From assembly GCA_031553215.1 (NCBI GenBank), contig JAVBLW010000005.1:1-64000 (forward strand): 64,000 nucleotides of DNA, written 5' to 3'. Of the stretch, positions 34,918-44,712 are shown piece after piece. The stretch comes from JAVBLW01 sp031553215. Its GTDB lineage: Bacteria; Bacillota_I; Bacilli_A; Acholeplasmatales; Anaeroplasmataceae. Each line of letters opens with the position of its first letter. Within the stretch, counting starts at the first letter, position 1. Made by a program: the position numbers and the translations under genes. Below the pieces are notes generated by a model. The model ran no database searches and was not told the origin of the DNA. It saw only the letters and a program-made list of their open reading frames with translations.

Positions 34918-37900
34918 TTATTCAACGTCTTCTTCGTCTTCTAACATATCATCTAATGAATCTTCATTATCTTCTTCATCAAGGATATCATCAAAATCTT
35001 CTTCATCTACGTTTATATATTGTTCAGTTTCATCATCATCTAAAGGTTTATGTTCACATTCAAATTCATCTTCCACTAAAATACCAGTACCAGCAGGAAT
35101 TAATCCACCAATAATAATATTTTCTTTTAATCCCACTAAATCATCTGCTTTTCCTTTGATAGCTGCATCAGTTAAGATACGAGTTGTTTCTTGGAAAGAA
35201 GCTGCAGATAAGAAAGATTTTGAACTTAATGATGCTTTTGTAATACCTAAGATAATTGGTTTTGCAGTTGGTAATATTCCACCACTAACAATTACTTCTT
35301 TACATGCATCTTGGAAATCTAAAGATGACACTTCACGTCCAGGTAATAATTGTGTACTACCTTCTTGATCAACTTTTAATTTACGCATCATTTGTCTTAC
35401 GATTATTTCAATATGTTTATCAGAAATTTCTACCCCTTGAGAACGATATACCTTTTGAACTTCTTCAATTATATATCTTTGAACTGTACTTGCATCACAA
35501 ATACGTAACAATTCTCTCGGCGCAATAGAACCCTTCATAATCTTTTGACCACGTTTTATTTGGTCACCTTTTTTAACAAGTAATTCTGAAGTTACTTCTA
35601 TTGTATAAGATTTTTCTTCTTTTTCGCCTTTTACTTCAACAACAATACCATTTTTAGTTTTGTCTATCTTAGTAATTTCACCATCTATTTCACAAAGAGC
35701 AGCTTTACCTTTTGGTTTACGTGCTTCGAATAATTCTTGAACACGTGGCAACCCTTGAGTAATATCGGCAGTTGAAGCAACCCCTCCAGTATGGAATGTA
35801 CGCATTGTTAATTGTGTACCAGGTTCTCCAATTGATTGAGCTGCTATTGTACCAACAGCTTCACCAACTTCAATAATTTTATTAGTGGCCAAGTTACGAC
35901 CATAACATTTCATACAAACACCAGATTTTGCATTACATGTAATATTAGATCTAATTGTTACCATTTTAATATTTGCATCTGTTATATCTTGAGCTAATTC
36001 TTCATCAATTAATTGATTTCTTACAGCTAATACTTGACCAAATTCATCAACGATGTCTTTTGCAATATATCTACCAATAATACGATCTTTTAATTCAACG
36101 ATAACTTTTCCGTCTTCACCTTTGATATCTTCAACATCAAAACCTTTTTCAGTTTGACAATCTTCTTGAGATACAATAACATCTTGAGATACGTCTACTA
36201 AACGACGAGTTAAATATCCAGATTCAGCAGTTTTTAACGCAGTATCGGTAGAACCCTTACGAGCACCATGCGTTGAAATAAAGAATTCTGACACCGATAA
36301 TCCTTCACGGAAGTTAGCTTTTACTGGTACCTCAATAACATCCCCAGAAGGGTTGTTCATTAGTCCACGCATACCAGCTAATTGAGCAAAGTTTGATGCA
36401 GATCCACGTGATCCTGAATCGGCCATCATGAATATATGATTATCTTTTTCTTTAACTAAATCTTTCCATAATCCTTCTTGAATATTACTACGTGTTTGAG
36501 ACCATTCTTTTTCAACTAATTTAGAACGTTCTTTGTCAGTTAGTAATCCCATTTCAAACATTTCTTTGATTTGGTCAATTTTTTTATCAGCTTTATTAAT
36601 TAATTCTTCTTTATCCTTATATATTTTTACGTCACTAGCACTTATTGTGATACCAGAGATTGTAGAATAGTAGAATCCTAAATCTTTTAACTTATCTAGC
36701 ATTTTTGAAGTTTCAGTAATTTGGAAACGTTTAAATACTTCAGCAATAATACGTGCTAAATATTTTTTCTTAAAAGGATCAACTTCTTTAGCGGCTATCA
36801 TTTCATCATAAGCTTCTTTTGTTGAAGGTTTTAAGAAATATTTTTCTGGAGTTTCAACAACTAGATTACTATCAGTTGGTTCATTTATATACGGGAATTC
36901 TAAAGGTAAGATTTCATTAAAAATCATTTTACCTAAAGTTGTAAACAAGTATTTTCCAGCTATATCTTTACCAGCAAACTTACTTGCGGGTAATGAAGAA
37001 GGGTCAACAAAAATACGTGTATGTAGGGTAATCTCTTGATTTCTATAAGCTAAATATGCTTCTGCTTGATCTTTAAAGAATTTACCTTCGTTAGTTTCAC
37101 CAGCACGTTCTAATGTTAAGTAATAGTTACCTAATACCATATCTTGAGAAGGTGTAACAACCGGTTTTCCATCCTTAGGGTTAAGGATATTGTTAGAAGC
37201 TAACATTAATAAACGTGCTTCTGCTTGAGCCTCATGACTTAAAGGAACGTGAACTGCCATTTGGTCACCGTCAAAGTCAGCATTAAATGCTGTAGTAACA
37301 AGTGGATGTAGACGAATTGCTTTTCCTTCAATTAGTTTAGGTTCGAATGCTTGAATCCCTAATCTATGTAATGTAGGGGCACGGTTTAATAATACTGGAT
37401 GTTCTCTAATAACTTCTTCTAATATTTTCCATACGTTATCTTCTTGGTGTTCACACACTTTTTTAGCTGCACTGATTGATAAACCTGATGCAATTAATTC
37501 TCTAATAACAAATGGTTTAAATAGTGTTAAAGCCATTTCTTTTGGTATACCACATTGGTACATTCTTAAATCTGGACCAACAACGATAACGCTACGTCCA
37601 GAATAGTCAACACGTTTACCTAGTAAGTTTTGACGGAAACGTCCTTGCTTACCACGAAGCATATCTGATAAGCTCTTTAAATGACGATTTTTTTCAATTG
37701 CAGCTTTTTTACCACGTTTTGAATTATCAATTAAAGCGTCAACAGCTTCTTGTAACATACGTTTTTCATTTTTAGTAATTAAGTGTGGAGCATTTTGTTC
37801 GTATTGACGTTTTAAACGATTATTACGGTTTAAAATACGACGGTATAAGTCATTTAAGTCAGTAGTTGCAAAACGTCCTCCATCTAATTGTACCATTGGA

Positions 37901-38610
37901 CGTAAATCAGGTGGAATAACTGGAAGTACTTCTAGTATCATCCATTCTGGTTTGTTATCTGATTTATAGAAAGATTCTACGACTTCTAAACGTTTAATAA
38001 CGCGGTCACGTTTTTGTTTAGAAGTTGATTTTAATTTCTTACGTAGAATTTCTACTTCTTTTTCTAAATCAATTTCTTGTAATAATTTTTTAACAGCTTC
38101 AGCACCAGTTAAGGCAACAAATTTATGACCATATTCTTCATATGCTTGTGAATATTCCGCTTCACTTAAAATTTGTTTTTTAACTAATGGAGTATCTCCA
38201 GGATTTACAACGATATAAGATGCTAAATAAACAACTTCTTCTAAATCCTTAGCTTTTAAATCTAATAAAACAGCTAATCTTGAAGGACTGTTTCTTAAAA
38301 ACCATGCATGTACAACTGGACTTGCAAGTTTAATATGTCCCATTCTTTCACGACGAACTTTTGCTTCAGTGATTTCAACACCACATTTTTCACAGATTTT
38401 TCCTTTTACGTCATTACGTTTTGATTTACCGCATGCGCATTGATAATCCTTCATTGGTCCGAAGATTTTTTCACAGAATAATCCATCTGGTTCTGGTTTT
38501 AAAGTACGATAGTTAATAGTTTCATGCTTTTTAACTTCACCATGTGACCATGATAATATTTCCTCTGGAGATGCTAATCTAATTCTAATATATTTATATT
38601 TTTTACTCAT
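34918..38610 (-). CDS. rpoC: DNA-directed RNA polymerase subunit beta'
   Basis: This 1230-residue catalytic subunit has an N-terminal zinc ribbon (CACGKSKRNDVKGKICEKCG), the active-site magnesium motif NADFDGDQMAVH, trigger loop MRTFHTGGVA, a second zinc site with Cys at CNAKSGVCMKCYG, and a Glu/Asp-rich C-terminal tail. The start at MSKKYKYIRI, 7 nt after AAGGAGG, is preferred to a start 8 residues upstream that overlaps the spacing. It follows rpoB by 13 nt. Confidence 0.98.
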   Translation of the reverse strand: MSKKYKYIRIRLASPEEILSWSHGEVKKHETINYRTLKPEPDGLFCEKIFGPMKDYQCACGKSKRNDVKGKICEKCGVEITEAKVRRERMGHIKLASPVVHAWFLRNSPSRLAVLLDLKAKDLEEVVYLASYIVVNPGDTPLVKKQILSEAEYSQAYEEYGHKFVALTGAEAVKKLLQEIDLEKEVEILRKKLKSTSKQKRDRVIKRLEVVESFYKSDNKPEWMILEVLPVIPPDLRPMVQLDGGRFATTDLNDLYRRILNRNNRLKRQYEQNAPHLITKNEKRMLQEAVDALIDNSKRGKKAAIEKNRHLKSLSDMLRGKQGRFRQNLLGKRVDYSGRSVIVVGPDLRMYQCGIPKEMALTLFKPFVIRELIASGLSISAAKKVCEHQEDNVWKILEEVIREHPVLLNRAPTLHRLGIQAFEPKLIEGKAIRLHPLVTTAFNADFDGDQMAVHVPLSHEAQAEARLLMLASNNILNPKDGKPVVTPSQDMVLGNYYLTLERAGETNEGKFFKDQAEAYLAYRNQEITLHTRIFVDPSSLPASKFAGKDIAGKYLFTTLGKMIFNEILPLEFPYINEPTDSNLVVETPEKYFLKPSTKEAYDEMIAAKEVDPFKKKYLARIIAEVFKRFQITETSKMLDKLKDLGFYYSTISGITISASDVKIYKDKEELINKADKKIDQIKEMFEMGLLTDKERSKLVEKEWSQTRSNIQEGLWKDLVKEKDNHIFMMADSGSRGSASNFAQLAGMRGLMNNPSGDVIEVPVKANFREGLSVSEFFISTHGARKGSTDTALKTAESGYLTRRLVDVSQDVIVSQEDCQTEKGFDVEDIKGEDGKVIVELKDRIIGRYIAKDIVDEFGQVLAVRNQLIDEELAQDITDANIKMVTIRSNITCNAKSGVCMKCYGRNLATNKIIEVGEAVGTIAAQSIGEPGTQLTMRTFHTGGVASTADITQGLPRVQELFEARKPKGKAALCEIDGEITKIDKTKNGIVVEVKGEKEEKSYTIEVTSELLVKKGDQIKRGQKIMKGSIAPRELLRICDASTVQRYIIEEVQKVYRSQGVEISDKHIEIIVRQMMRKLKVDQEGSTQLLPGREVSSLDFQDACKEVIVSGGILPTAKPIILGITKASLSSKSFLSAASFQETTRILTDAAIKGKADDLVGLKENIIIGGLIPAGTGILVEDEFECEHKPLDDDETEQYINVDEEDFDDILDEEDNEDSLDDMLEDEEDVE

Positions 38611-38623
38611 TATAAAGCCCTCC

Positions 38624-40822
38624 TTATACACCAAATTTATTTATATAGTCGTCGCTATTTGGATCAACTAATGATTTATTTACTTCATTTTCTCCATCTT
38701 GAGTCATTAATTCAACATGGATTCCTAGAGCTTGGAATTCTCTAGTTAATACTCTAAATGATTCAGGAATACTAGCTTCTGGAATCGGTGCACCATCGAC
38801 AATAGCACGGAATACTTTATTTCTTCCTACGATATCATCTGATTTAACAGTTAACATTTCTTGTAATGTGTGAGCAGCTCCATATGCTTGAAGAGCCCAA
38901 ACTTCCATTTCTCCGAAACGTTGTCCTCCGTTTTGTGCTTTACCCCCCATTGGTTGTTGAGTAACTAAAGTATAAGGACCAACGCTACGAGCATGTAATT
39001 TATCGTCAACCATGTGACTTAATTTGATCATATACATGATTCCCACTGTAATACGGTTTTCGAAAGCTTCTCCGCTACGTCCATCATATAACGTAACTTT
39101 TCCATCTACTTCCATTCCAGCTTCTTTCATGATTGCTTCTAAGTCTTCTTGAGTTACCCCATCGAAAACTGGAGTTGCAACTTTGATTCCTAATGCTCTA
39201 GCAGCAATACCCAAATGTACTTCTAATACTTGACCAATGTTCATACGGCTTGGAACCCCTTGTGGGTTAAGCATAATATCTAGCGCTTCTCCGTCTGCAG
39301 TATATGGCATGTCTTCTTCTGGTAATATACGAGAAATAACCCCTTTATTACCATGACGTCCAGCCATCTTATCTCCTTCAGAGATTTTACGTTTTTGAAC
39401 AATATAAACTCTAATTACTTCATTAACACCAGGAGCTAAATCATCTGAATTAGCTTTTGTATAGTGTTGCACACTTTGTACAACCCCTCCTCCACCATGT
39501 GGAACACGTAATGAAGTATCTCTAACTTCACGAGACTTTTCACCGAAGATAGCTAATAATAACTTTTCTTCTGGTGTTGGATCAGTTTGACCTTTAGGTG
39601 TAACCTTACCAACTAAAATATCTCCTTCTTTTACCTCAGTACCAGGGATAATGATTCCATTTGAATCTAAATATCTTAACATGTCTTCCCCAACATTAGG
39701 CACATCACGAGTGAACTCTTCTTTACCTAATTTTGTATCACGGCATTCAATTTCATATTCATCAATATGTACAGATGTATAAACATCATTTTTAACTAAT
39801 TTTTCACTCATGATAACAGCATCTTCGAAGTTATATCCGTCCCATGTCATAAATCCAACACGAACGTTTCTACCTAATGCTAATTCGCCATTGCTCATTG
39901 ATTGACCATCAGCTAAAACTTCTCCAGCTTCTACCATTTCACCAACTTTTACAATTGGACGTTGCCAAATTGTAGTCGATGAGTTTGAACGTAAAAATTG
40001 ATATAATTTATATGTTCTTAAATTACCATCATTTTCTTTAACAACTATTTTTATTGCGTCAACATATTCAACAAGACCAGCTCTTAATGCAACACATGCA
40101 CTACCACTGTCTTTTGCGGCTCTATGTTCCATACCAGTCCCTACAATTGGACTTTCAGGAGCAATAATAGGTACTGCTTGACGTTGCATGTTCGCACCCA
40201 TTAGCGCACGTGTAGCATCGTCATGTTCAAGGAACGGAATACAAGCAGCTGCAACTGATACAACTTGTTTAGGAGAAACGTCCATATAATCTACCTCTTC
40301 TGGAGAAACAACTGAAGTTTCACCATTACGACGTCCGATTACACGTTCTTCAATAATATGACCTTTATCATCTAAAAGCGTTGAAGCAGATGCAATAACT
40401 ACACCCTCTTCTCTATCGGCAGATAAATAAACTTTTTCATCAGATACATATTTTTTACCACTTTCATCCGTTTTTAAAACAAGATAAGGAGTTTCAATAA
40501 ATCCATATTCATTTACTTTAGCATAAGTAGCTAAAGATGTAATAAGACCGATTGAAGGACCTTCTGGTGTTTCAATTGGACACATTCTTCCATAATGCGA
40601 GTCATGTACGTCACGTACTTCCGCTCCAGCTCTATCACGGGCAATCCCACCAGTACCAAGTGCAGATACACGGCGTTTTTGTGTGATTTCAGCAAGAGGG
40701 TTAATTTGATCCATGAATTGTGATAATTGTGATGAACCAAAGAATTCCTTCAATGAAGATGTTAGAGGTTTAATATTAATTAAATTTTGTGGTGCAGCAT
40801 CAGCTACATCAACAGTAGACAT
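38624..40822 (-). CDS. rpoB: RNA polymerase subunit beta, C-terminal part (after in-frame stop)
   Basis: This 732-residue frame covers the conserved second half of beta: the rifampicin pocket (EFFGSSQLSQFMDQ), RMCPIETPEGPSIGL, GRNVRVGFMTWDGYNFEDA, VYIVQKRKISEGDKMAGRHG and the C-terminal clamp region (QRFGEMEVWALQAYGAAHTLQE). It is in the same frame as the first half, from which a single TAA at 40880-40882 separates it. Homology begins right after that TAA, 19 codons before this first ATG, and no ribosome-binding site precedes the ATG. So this is one rpoB broken by a nonsense codon (or a sequence error) rather than a normal second gene. The residue equivalent to E. coli His526 is Gln (EITQKRR). 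Confidence 0.93.
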   Translation of the reverse strand: MSTVDVADAAPQNLINIKPLTSSLKEFFGSSQLSQFMDQINPLAEITQKRRVSALGTGGIARDRAGAEVRDVHDSHYGRMCPIETPEGPSIGLITSLATYAKVNEYGFIETPYLVLKTDESGKKYVSDEKVYLSADREEGVVIASASTLLDDKGHIIEERVIGRRNGETSVVSPEEVDYMDVSPKQVVSVAAACIPFLEHDDATRALMGANMQRQAVPIIAPESPIVGTGMEHRAAKDSGSACVALRAGLVEYVDAIKIVVKENDGNLRTYKLYQFLRSNSSTTIWQRPIVKVGEMVEAGEVLADGQSMSNGELALGRNVRVGFMTWDGYNFEDAVIMSEKLVKNDVYTSVHIDEYEIECRDTKLGKEEFTRDVPNVGEDMLRYLDSNGIIIPGTEVKEGDILVGKVTPKGQTDPTPEEKLLLAIFGEKSREVRDTSLRVPHGGGGVVQSVQHYTKANSDDLAPGVNEVIRVYIVQKRKISEGDKMAGRHGNKGVISRILPEEDMPYTADGEALDIMLNPQGVPSRMNIGQVLEVHLGIAARALGIKVATPVFDGVTQEDLEAIMKEAGMEVDGKVTLYDGRSGEAFENRITVGIMYMIKLSHMVDDKLHARSVGPYTLVTQQPMGGKAQNGGQRFGEMEVWALQAYGAAHTLQEMLTVKSDDIVGRNKVFRAIVDGAPIPEASIPESFRVLTREFQALGIHVELMTQDGENEVNKSLVDPNSDDYINKFGV

Positions 40823-40879
40823 TCTATCAATAATATTTTTTTCTAATTTAGAAAATCCAATTCTAACTTGATTTTTTAA

Positions 40880-42154
40880 TTAGTCACCAATTAAACGTAC
40901 ACGACGATTACCTAAATGGTCAATGTCATCTACATGACCAACGTTTTCGTATAAATTGAAATAATAACTTATAGAAGCTAAAATATCAGACATAGTTATA
41001 TGAAGTGCTGTTTCTCTTTGGTCACTACCAATGATTTTTGCATTATAACTATTATCCCCTTCAACTACAATTACATCAAGAATTTCACAATATGGATCTT
41101 CACATAGAGTATTACCCATATCAATTTTTTGTCGTAAAACACTTCTTGCTTTAATTAAGTTTTCAAGAACTTCACCAACGATTTTATCATTTTGTTGAGC
41201 AATTGTATCACCAGCACTAAATACTAGTTCCCCAGTTACATCATCAAAAATATCTTCAGTAGCTTTAATTGTTTTTGCTAAATAATTACCTTTAGCACGA
41301 TTAAATACATCTAATTTTAGATTATATTTGTAACGACCTACTTTTTGTAAATCATAACGACGATCTTCAAATAAACGAGAAGTTAACAAAGCTCTTGCTC
41401 CATCAACAGGAACCTTTTCTCCTTGACGTAATTTAGAATACACTTCAATAACAGCCTCTTCACTATCTGAAGTGATATCTTTTTCGAAAGTCGCAGTTAA
41501 AAAATTATTTTCTCCAAATAATTCAATAATTTGTTGATTCTTTGACAACCCAAAAGCACGAATTAACGTAGTAATAGGAATCTTTTTAGAACGGTCTAAT
41601 TTTCCATACCATACATCTTTAGAACCCATTTCATATTCTAGCCAAGCTCCTCTTGTAGGAATTACTTGTCCAGCATATTTCACTTGTCCTGTTTTTTTAT
41701 CTACTTCTTTAGAAAAGTAAACACCAGATGAACGAACAATTTGGCTAATAACAACACGTTCAGCTCCATTTATAACAAATGTTCCAACTGGAGTCATATA
41801 TGGAATATCTCCCATAAATAGTTCTTGTTCAACTATTTGTCCAGTTGCACTATTTTCAAGTTTAACCTTAACTTTTAAAGGACGTGCATAATTCACATCT
41901 CTTAGTTTTGATTCAACAATATCATATTTTGGTTCTTCAAAACGGTAATCACCGAAATAAAGTTTTAAATCACCATTATAAGACTCAATTGGTGAAATAT
42001 CCTCAAATATTTCTTTTAAACCAGTTTCAACACACCAATCAAAAGATTTTGTTTGAATTTCAATTAAATCAGGAAGTTCAACTTCAGTTCTCACTTTAGA
42101 ATAATTTCTTCTAACAGCTTTCTTCCCGTAATTTACACTTTTGTAACTAATCAT
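40880..42154 (-). CDS. rpoB: RNA polymerase subunit beta, N-terminal part (ends at in-frame stop)
   Basis: This 424-residue frame holds the beta1/beta2 lobes and protrusion: SYKSVNYGKKAVRRNYSK, TFVINGAERVVISQIVRS, SGVYFSKEV, and finally DDIDHLGNRRVRLIGD before TAA. In other bacteria the sequence continues GE-L-LQNQFRIGL; here it is GD-stop-LKNQVRIGF, so the stop replaces what should be a Leu codon (TTA to TAA). The truncated product would lack the whole active-site half. It follows the RsmC-like gene by an 87-nt gap, with AAGGGG before the ATG. Confidence 0.95.
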   Translation of the reverse strand: MISYKSVNYGKKAVRRNYSKVRTEVELPDLIEIQTKSFDWCVETGLKEIFEDISPIESYNGDLKLYFGDYRFEEPKYDIVESKLRDVNYARPLKVKVKLENSATGQIVEQELFMGDIPYMTPVGTFVINGAERVVISQIVRSSGVYFSKEVDKKTGQVKYAGQVIPTRGAWLEYEMGSKDVWYGKLDRSKKIPITTLIRAFGLSKNQQIIELFGENNFLTATFEKDITSDSEEAVIEVYSKLRQGEKVPVDGARALLTSRLFEDRRYDLQKVGRYKYNLKLDVFNRAKGNYLAKTIKATEDIFDDVTGELVFSAGDTIAQQNDKIVGEVLENLIKARSVLRQKIDMGNTLCEDPYCEILDVIVVEGDNSYNAKIIGSDQRETALHITMSDILASISYYFNLYENVGHVDDIDHLGNRRVRLIGD

Positions 42155-42241
42155 AAAGCCACCCCTTACGTAGTATTTTAATCATTTTTTAGTACAAAAC
42201 GCCATTATAAGCATTTTAACATTATAAATGACTTTCAACAA

Positions 42242-42856
42242 TTAGTCAATAGTTTTCTTGATACTTTTTAAAATATAGTACCCTTTTTCTTTACATACAA
42301 CTTCACAATTACCAAAAATATTAATTAGTTCTTTTTGTGAAGAAGGAGCACCCTGTTTTTTTTGAATAACAATCCAAAGTTCTCCACCTGAGAGCAAACG
42401 TTCATTAGCACCTCTATAGATGTCAAAAACCACTTTTTTACCTGCTCTAATCGGAGGATTGGAAACAATACTACTAAATTTCATTGTTTCATCCAAAGAA
42501 TCATATAGATTGCTTTTTAACGCCTGGGCACATGCGTTATTCTTCTTGATATTCTTATTTGCAAGTTCAATTGCTCTTTCATTAATATCTATCATTACTA
42601 CTTTTCTATTAAAGATAGTCGATATAACAATCCCCATCGGACCATATCCACAACCAACATCTAATATAGGAGCATCAATATCATTTGGGATAAATGCTTC
42701 TAATAAAGTATGTGAACCAAAATCAAGATATTTTTTTGAAAACACGCCATTATCAGTTGTAAAAATAAATTTATGCTCTTTAAAAAATAATGTGAAATCC
42801 TGAGGGTTATTAGTTATCCCCTCTTGTTTTTCAGAATAATAATGTGAATTACTCAT
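42242..42856 (-). CDS. RsmC-like class I methyltransferase (YbxB position)
   Basis: This 204-residue SAM-dependent methyltransferase has DVGCGYGPMGIVIS (SAM loop) and SNPPIRAGKKV (NPPY-type motif of RNA N-methyltransferases). B. subtilis ybxB occupies the same rplL-rpoB interval. The likely substrate is rRNA, by analogy with RsmC (16S G1207). A terminator precedes it, so it starts a new unit or receives read-through. Confidence 0.9.
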   Translation of the reverse strand: MSNSHYYSEKQEGITNNPQDFTLFFKEHKFIFTTDNGVFSKKYLDFGSHTLLEAFIPNDIDAPILDVGCGYGPMGIVISTIFNRKVVMIDINERAIELANKNIKKNNACAQALKSNLYDSLDETMKFSSIVSNPPIRAGKKVVFDIYRGANERLLSGGELWIVIQKKQGAPSSQKELINIFGNCEVVCKEKGYYILKSIKKTID

Positions 42857-42871
42857 ATTTATCTATAAGGC

Positions 42872-42901
42872 CAAAAACCTGAGCTTTTATAACTCAGGTT
42901 T
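42872..42901 (-). terminator. Rho-independent terminator after rplL
   Basis: On the minus strand AACCTGAG/CTCAGGTT (42893-42900 with 42876-42883) is followed by UUUUU. It may serve as partial termination to lower rpoBC relative to rplJL. Confidence 0.8.
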
Positions 42902-42913
42902 CAACTTTATTAA

Positions 42914-43285
42914 TTACTTAATTTCTACAGCAGCTCCAGCAGCTTCTAATTTAGCTTTTAAATCTTCAGCTTCTGCTTTGCTAATTTTTTCTTTAACGTT
43001 TTTAGGTGCTCCATCAACGATAGCTTTTGCTTCCATTAATCCTAAACCAGTTATTTCTTTTACAGCTTTAACAACTGCAATTTTTTGTGCTCCAGCATCT
43101 TTTAATACAACGTCGAATTCTGTTTGTTCAACAACAGCAGCAGCTCCAGCAGCAGCAGGTGCAGCAGATACAGCGCTTGGGTCGATTCCAAATTCGTCTT
43201 TCATAGCGTCAACTAATTCTTTGATTTCAAGAATAGTCATTTCTTTTAATGATTCAATAAATGTTTCTTTTGTTAATTTTGCCAT
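42914..43285 (-). CDS. rplL: Ribosomal protein bL12 (L7/L12)
   Basis: This 123-residue stalk protein has an N-terminal dimer domain, an Ala/Pro hinge (SAAPAAAGAAAV) and a C-terminal factor-binding domain (KIAVVKAVKEITGLGLMEAKAIVDGAPK). MAKLTKE is chosen as start because AGGAGG is 9 nt upstream; the ATG two codons earlier is only 3 nt away. Confidence 0.98.
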   Translation of the reverse strand: MAKLTKETFIESLKEMTILEIKELVDAMKDEFGIDPSAVSAAPAAAGAAAVVEQTEFDVVLKDAGAQKIAVVKAVKEITGLGLMEAKAIVDGAPKNVKEKISKAEAEDLKAKLEAAGAAVEIK

Positions 43286-43322
43286 TTTCATATTCCTCCT
43301 GAATTATATCTATTTATATTTA

Positions 43323-43814
43323 TTAGGCTTCTTTTTCGCAAAGCATATTAAGACCAATAGCCAATTGTCTTACTGTTCCTAACATACCAGCAGCTAGTTG
43401 TGTTAACAATGTTTCGTATGATGGTAACATAGCAATTTCTTGCAATTTATCAAAGTTATAAACAACTCCATCAACGATACCACTAGCAATTTTTACTTGT
43501 TCGTTTTCTTTTGCAAAATCAAATAAACCTTTTGCTGGTGCAATCATATCATCTGCAGAGAAAACAATTGCTTTTGGACCAGTTAAAGTCTCAGCAAATG
43601 CATCAAATCCGCATTCTTGAGCAGCACGGCGACTAATGTTATTTTTGATTACGCATATTTCGCATCCATTAACGCGAAGACTATTTCTTAATTGCATGAA
43701 TTTTTCTACAGATAAACCTTGATAGTCAAAAGCAACAACTGCCTTTGATCCTTTAATCTTAGTACTAACTGAGGAAACTTCTTCTGCTTTTTTAAGAATA
43801 ATTTCTTTTGCCAT
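43323..43814 (-). CDS. rplJ: Ribosomal protein uL10
   Basis: This 163-residue stalk base protein anchors L12 dimers. MAKEIILKKAEEV, VVAFDYQGLSVEKFMQLRNSLR and the C-terminal helix LAAGMLGTVRQLAIGLNML are typical. GGAGGTG precedes the ATG. It is preceded by an L10 leader RNA. Confidence 0.98.
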   Translation of the reverse strand: MAKEIILKKAEEVSSVSTKIKGSKAVVAFDYQGLSVEKFMQLRNSLRVNGCEICVIKNNISRRAAQECGFDAFAETLTGPKAIVFSADDMIAPAKGLFDFAKENEQVKIASGIVDGVVYNFDKLQEIAMLPSYETLLTQLAAGMLGTVRQLAIGLNMLCEKEA

Positions 43815-43953
43815 AGTGACACCTCCGTCTTTTTCTAATAAAAAATCTTTTCCCTGCCAAAGCAAAGAAAAGAATAATTACTTTTCAATACCTCGGTAGA
43901 AATTAAGTGCAAAGCACGCCTACTTTCTTAGGTAAAAGATTTAGTTAAAACAA
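43815..43953 (-). promoter_or_regulatory. L10 leader RNA (rplJL autoregulation)
   Basis: The 139-nt leader before rplJ contains the AAAGTAGGCGTGC and TCTACCGAGGT elements characteristic of the L10(L12)4-binding leader of Firmicutes. It also has complementary segments (AAAAGTAATTATTCTTTTC and TTTGCTTTGGCAGGG) that can refold near the ribosome-binding site. Excess L10-L12 complex is known to repress via this RNA. Confidence 0.8.
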
Positions 43954-44643
43954 TTATAAAACTGTTTCTTCGTTAACCTTAACTCCAGGTCCCATTGTTG
44001 ATGTTACTGTAAGGTTTTTTACATATGCACCCTTAACTGTTGATGGGCGACTTTTTACTAATACATCGTAAACTGCTTTTAAATTTTCAGCAAGTTTTTC
44101 AGCACCGAAAGATACTTTTCCTACAGGCACGTGAATGTTTCCAACTTTATCAACACGGTATTCAACTTTACCATTTTTGATTTCTTTTACAGCTTTAGCA
44201 ACATCCATTGTAACTGTTCCTGTCTTAGGGTTTGGCATTAAACCTTTAGGCCCTAATACACGTCCTAAACGTCCAAGTTCTCCCATCATGTCTGGTGTAG
44301 CAACGATAATATCAAAATCAAACCAACCTTGATTGATTTTATTGATATAATCTGAATCTCCAACATAATCAGCACCAGCAGCTTCAGCTTCTTGAGCTTT
44401 AGCTCCACGGCATAATACTAATACGCGGCGAACTTTACCAGTTCCATGAGGTAAAACGATAGCTCCACGAAGGTTTTGTTCAGCTTTACGTGGATCTAAA
44501 TTAAGACGAATAGCAGCATCTACAGTAGCATCAAACTTAGTAACAGATGTTTTGCATACTAAATCCATAGCTTCAACTACAGAATATTTTGCGTTAGCAT
44601 CTACTAATTTTGCAGCTTCTACGTATTTTTTTCCTCTCTTCAT
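43954..44643 (-). CDS. rplA: Ribosomal protein uL1
   Basis: This 229-residue L1 stalk protein has MKRGKKYVEAAKLVD, the middle GRLGRVLGPKGLMPNPKTGTV and the C-terminal VKSRPSTVKGAYVKNLTV. The start lies 6 nt after AGGAGG; the longer frame reads into the leader hairpin. It follows rplK. Confidence 0.99.
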   Translation of the reverse strand: MKRGKKYVEAAKLVDANAKYSVVEAMDLVCKTSVTKFDATVDAAIRLNLDPRKAEQNLRGAIVLPHGTGKVRRVLVLCRGAKAQEAEAAGADYVGDSDYINKINQGWFDFDIIVATPDMMGELGRLGRVLGPKGLMPNPKTGTVTMDVAKAVKEIKNGKVEYRVDKVGNIHVPVGKVSFGAEKLAENLKAVYDVLVKSRPSTVKGAYVKNLTVTSTMGPGVKVNEETVL

Positions 44644-44655
44644 ATTTATCCTCCT

Positions 44656-44690
44656 AAAAATGTGGTATAGCGGGATATCCTCCCACAAGT
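44656..44690 (-). promoter_or_regulatory. L1-binding leader, copy before rplA
   Basis: On the minus strand GTGGGAGGATATCC, then CTATACCACATTTT forms a short stem-loop directly upstream of the rplA ribosome-binding site. It closely repeats the element before rplK. The GTGGGAG...ACCAC pattern mimics the L1 site on 23S rRNA, as in known L1 autoregulatory leaders. Confidence 0.75.
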
Positions 44691-44712
44691 TTTTAGGTCG
44701 TTAATAACAACC

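Noticed and set aside
38624..42154. Naturally separate rpoB1 and rpoB2 genes
   Set aside because: No ribosome-binding site precedes the second ATG, and 19 codons of homology lie between the stop and that ATG in the same frame. A nonsense codon or base error fits better, so I report it as such rather than as two genes.
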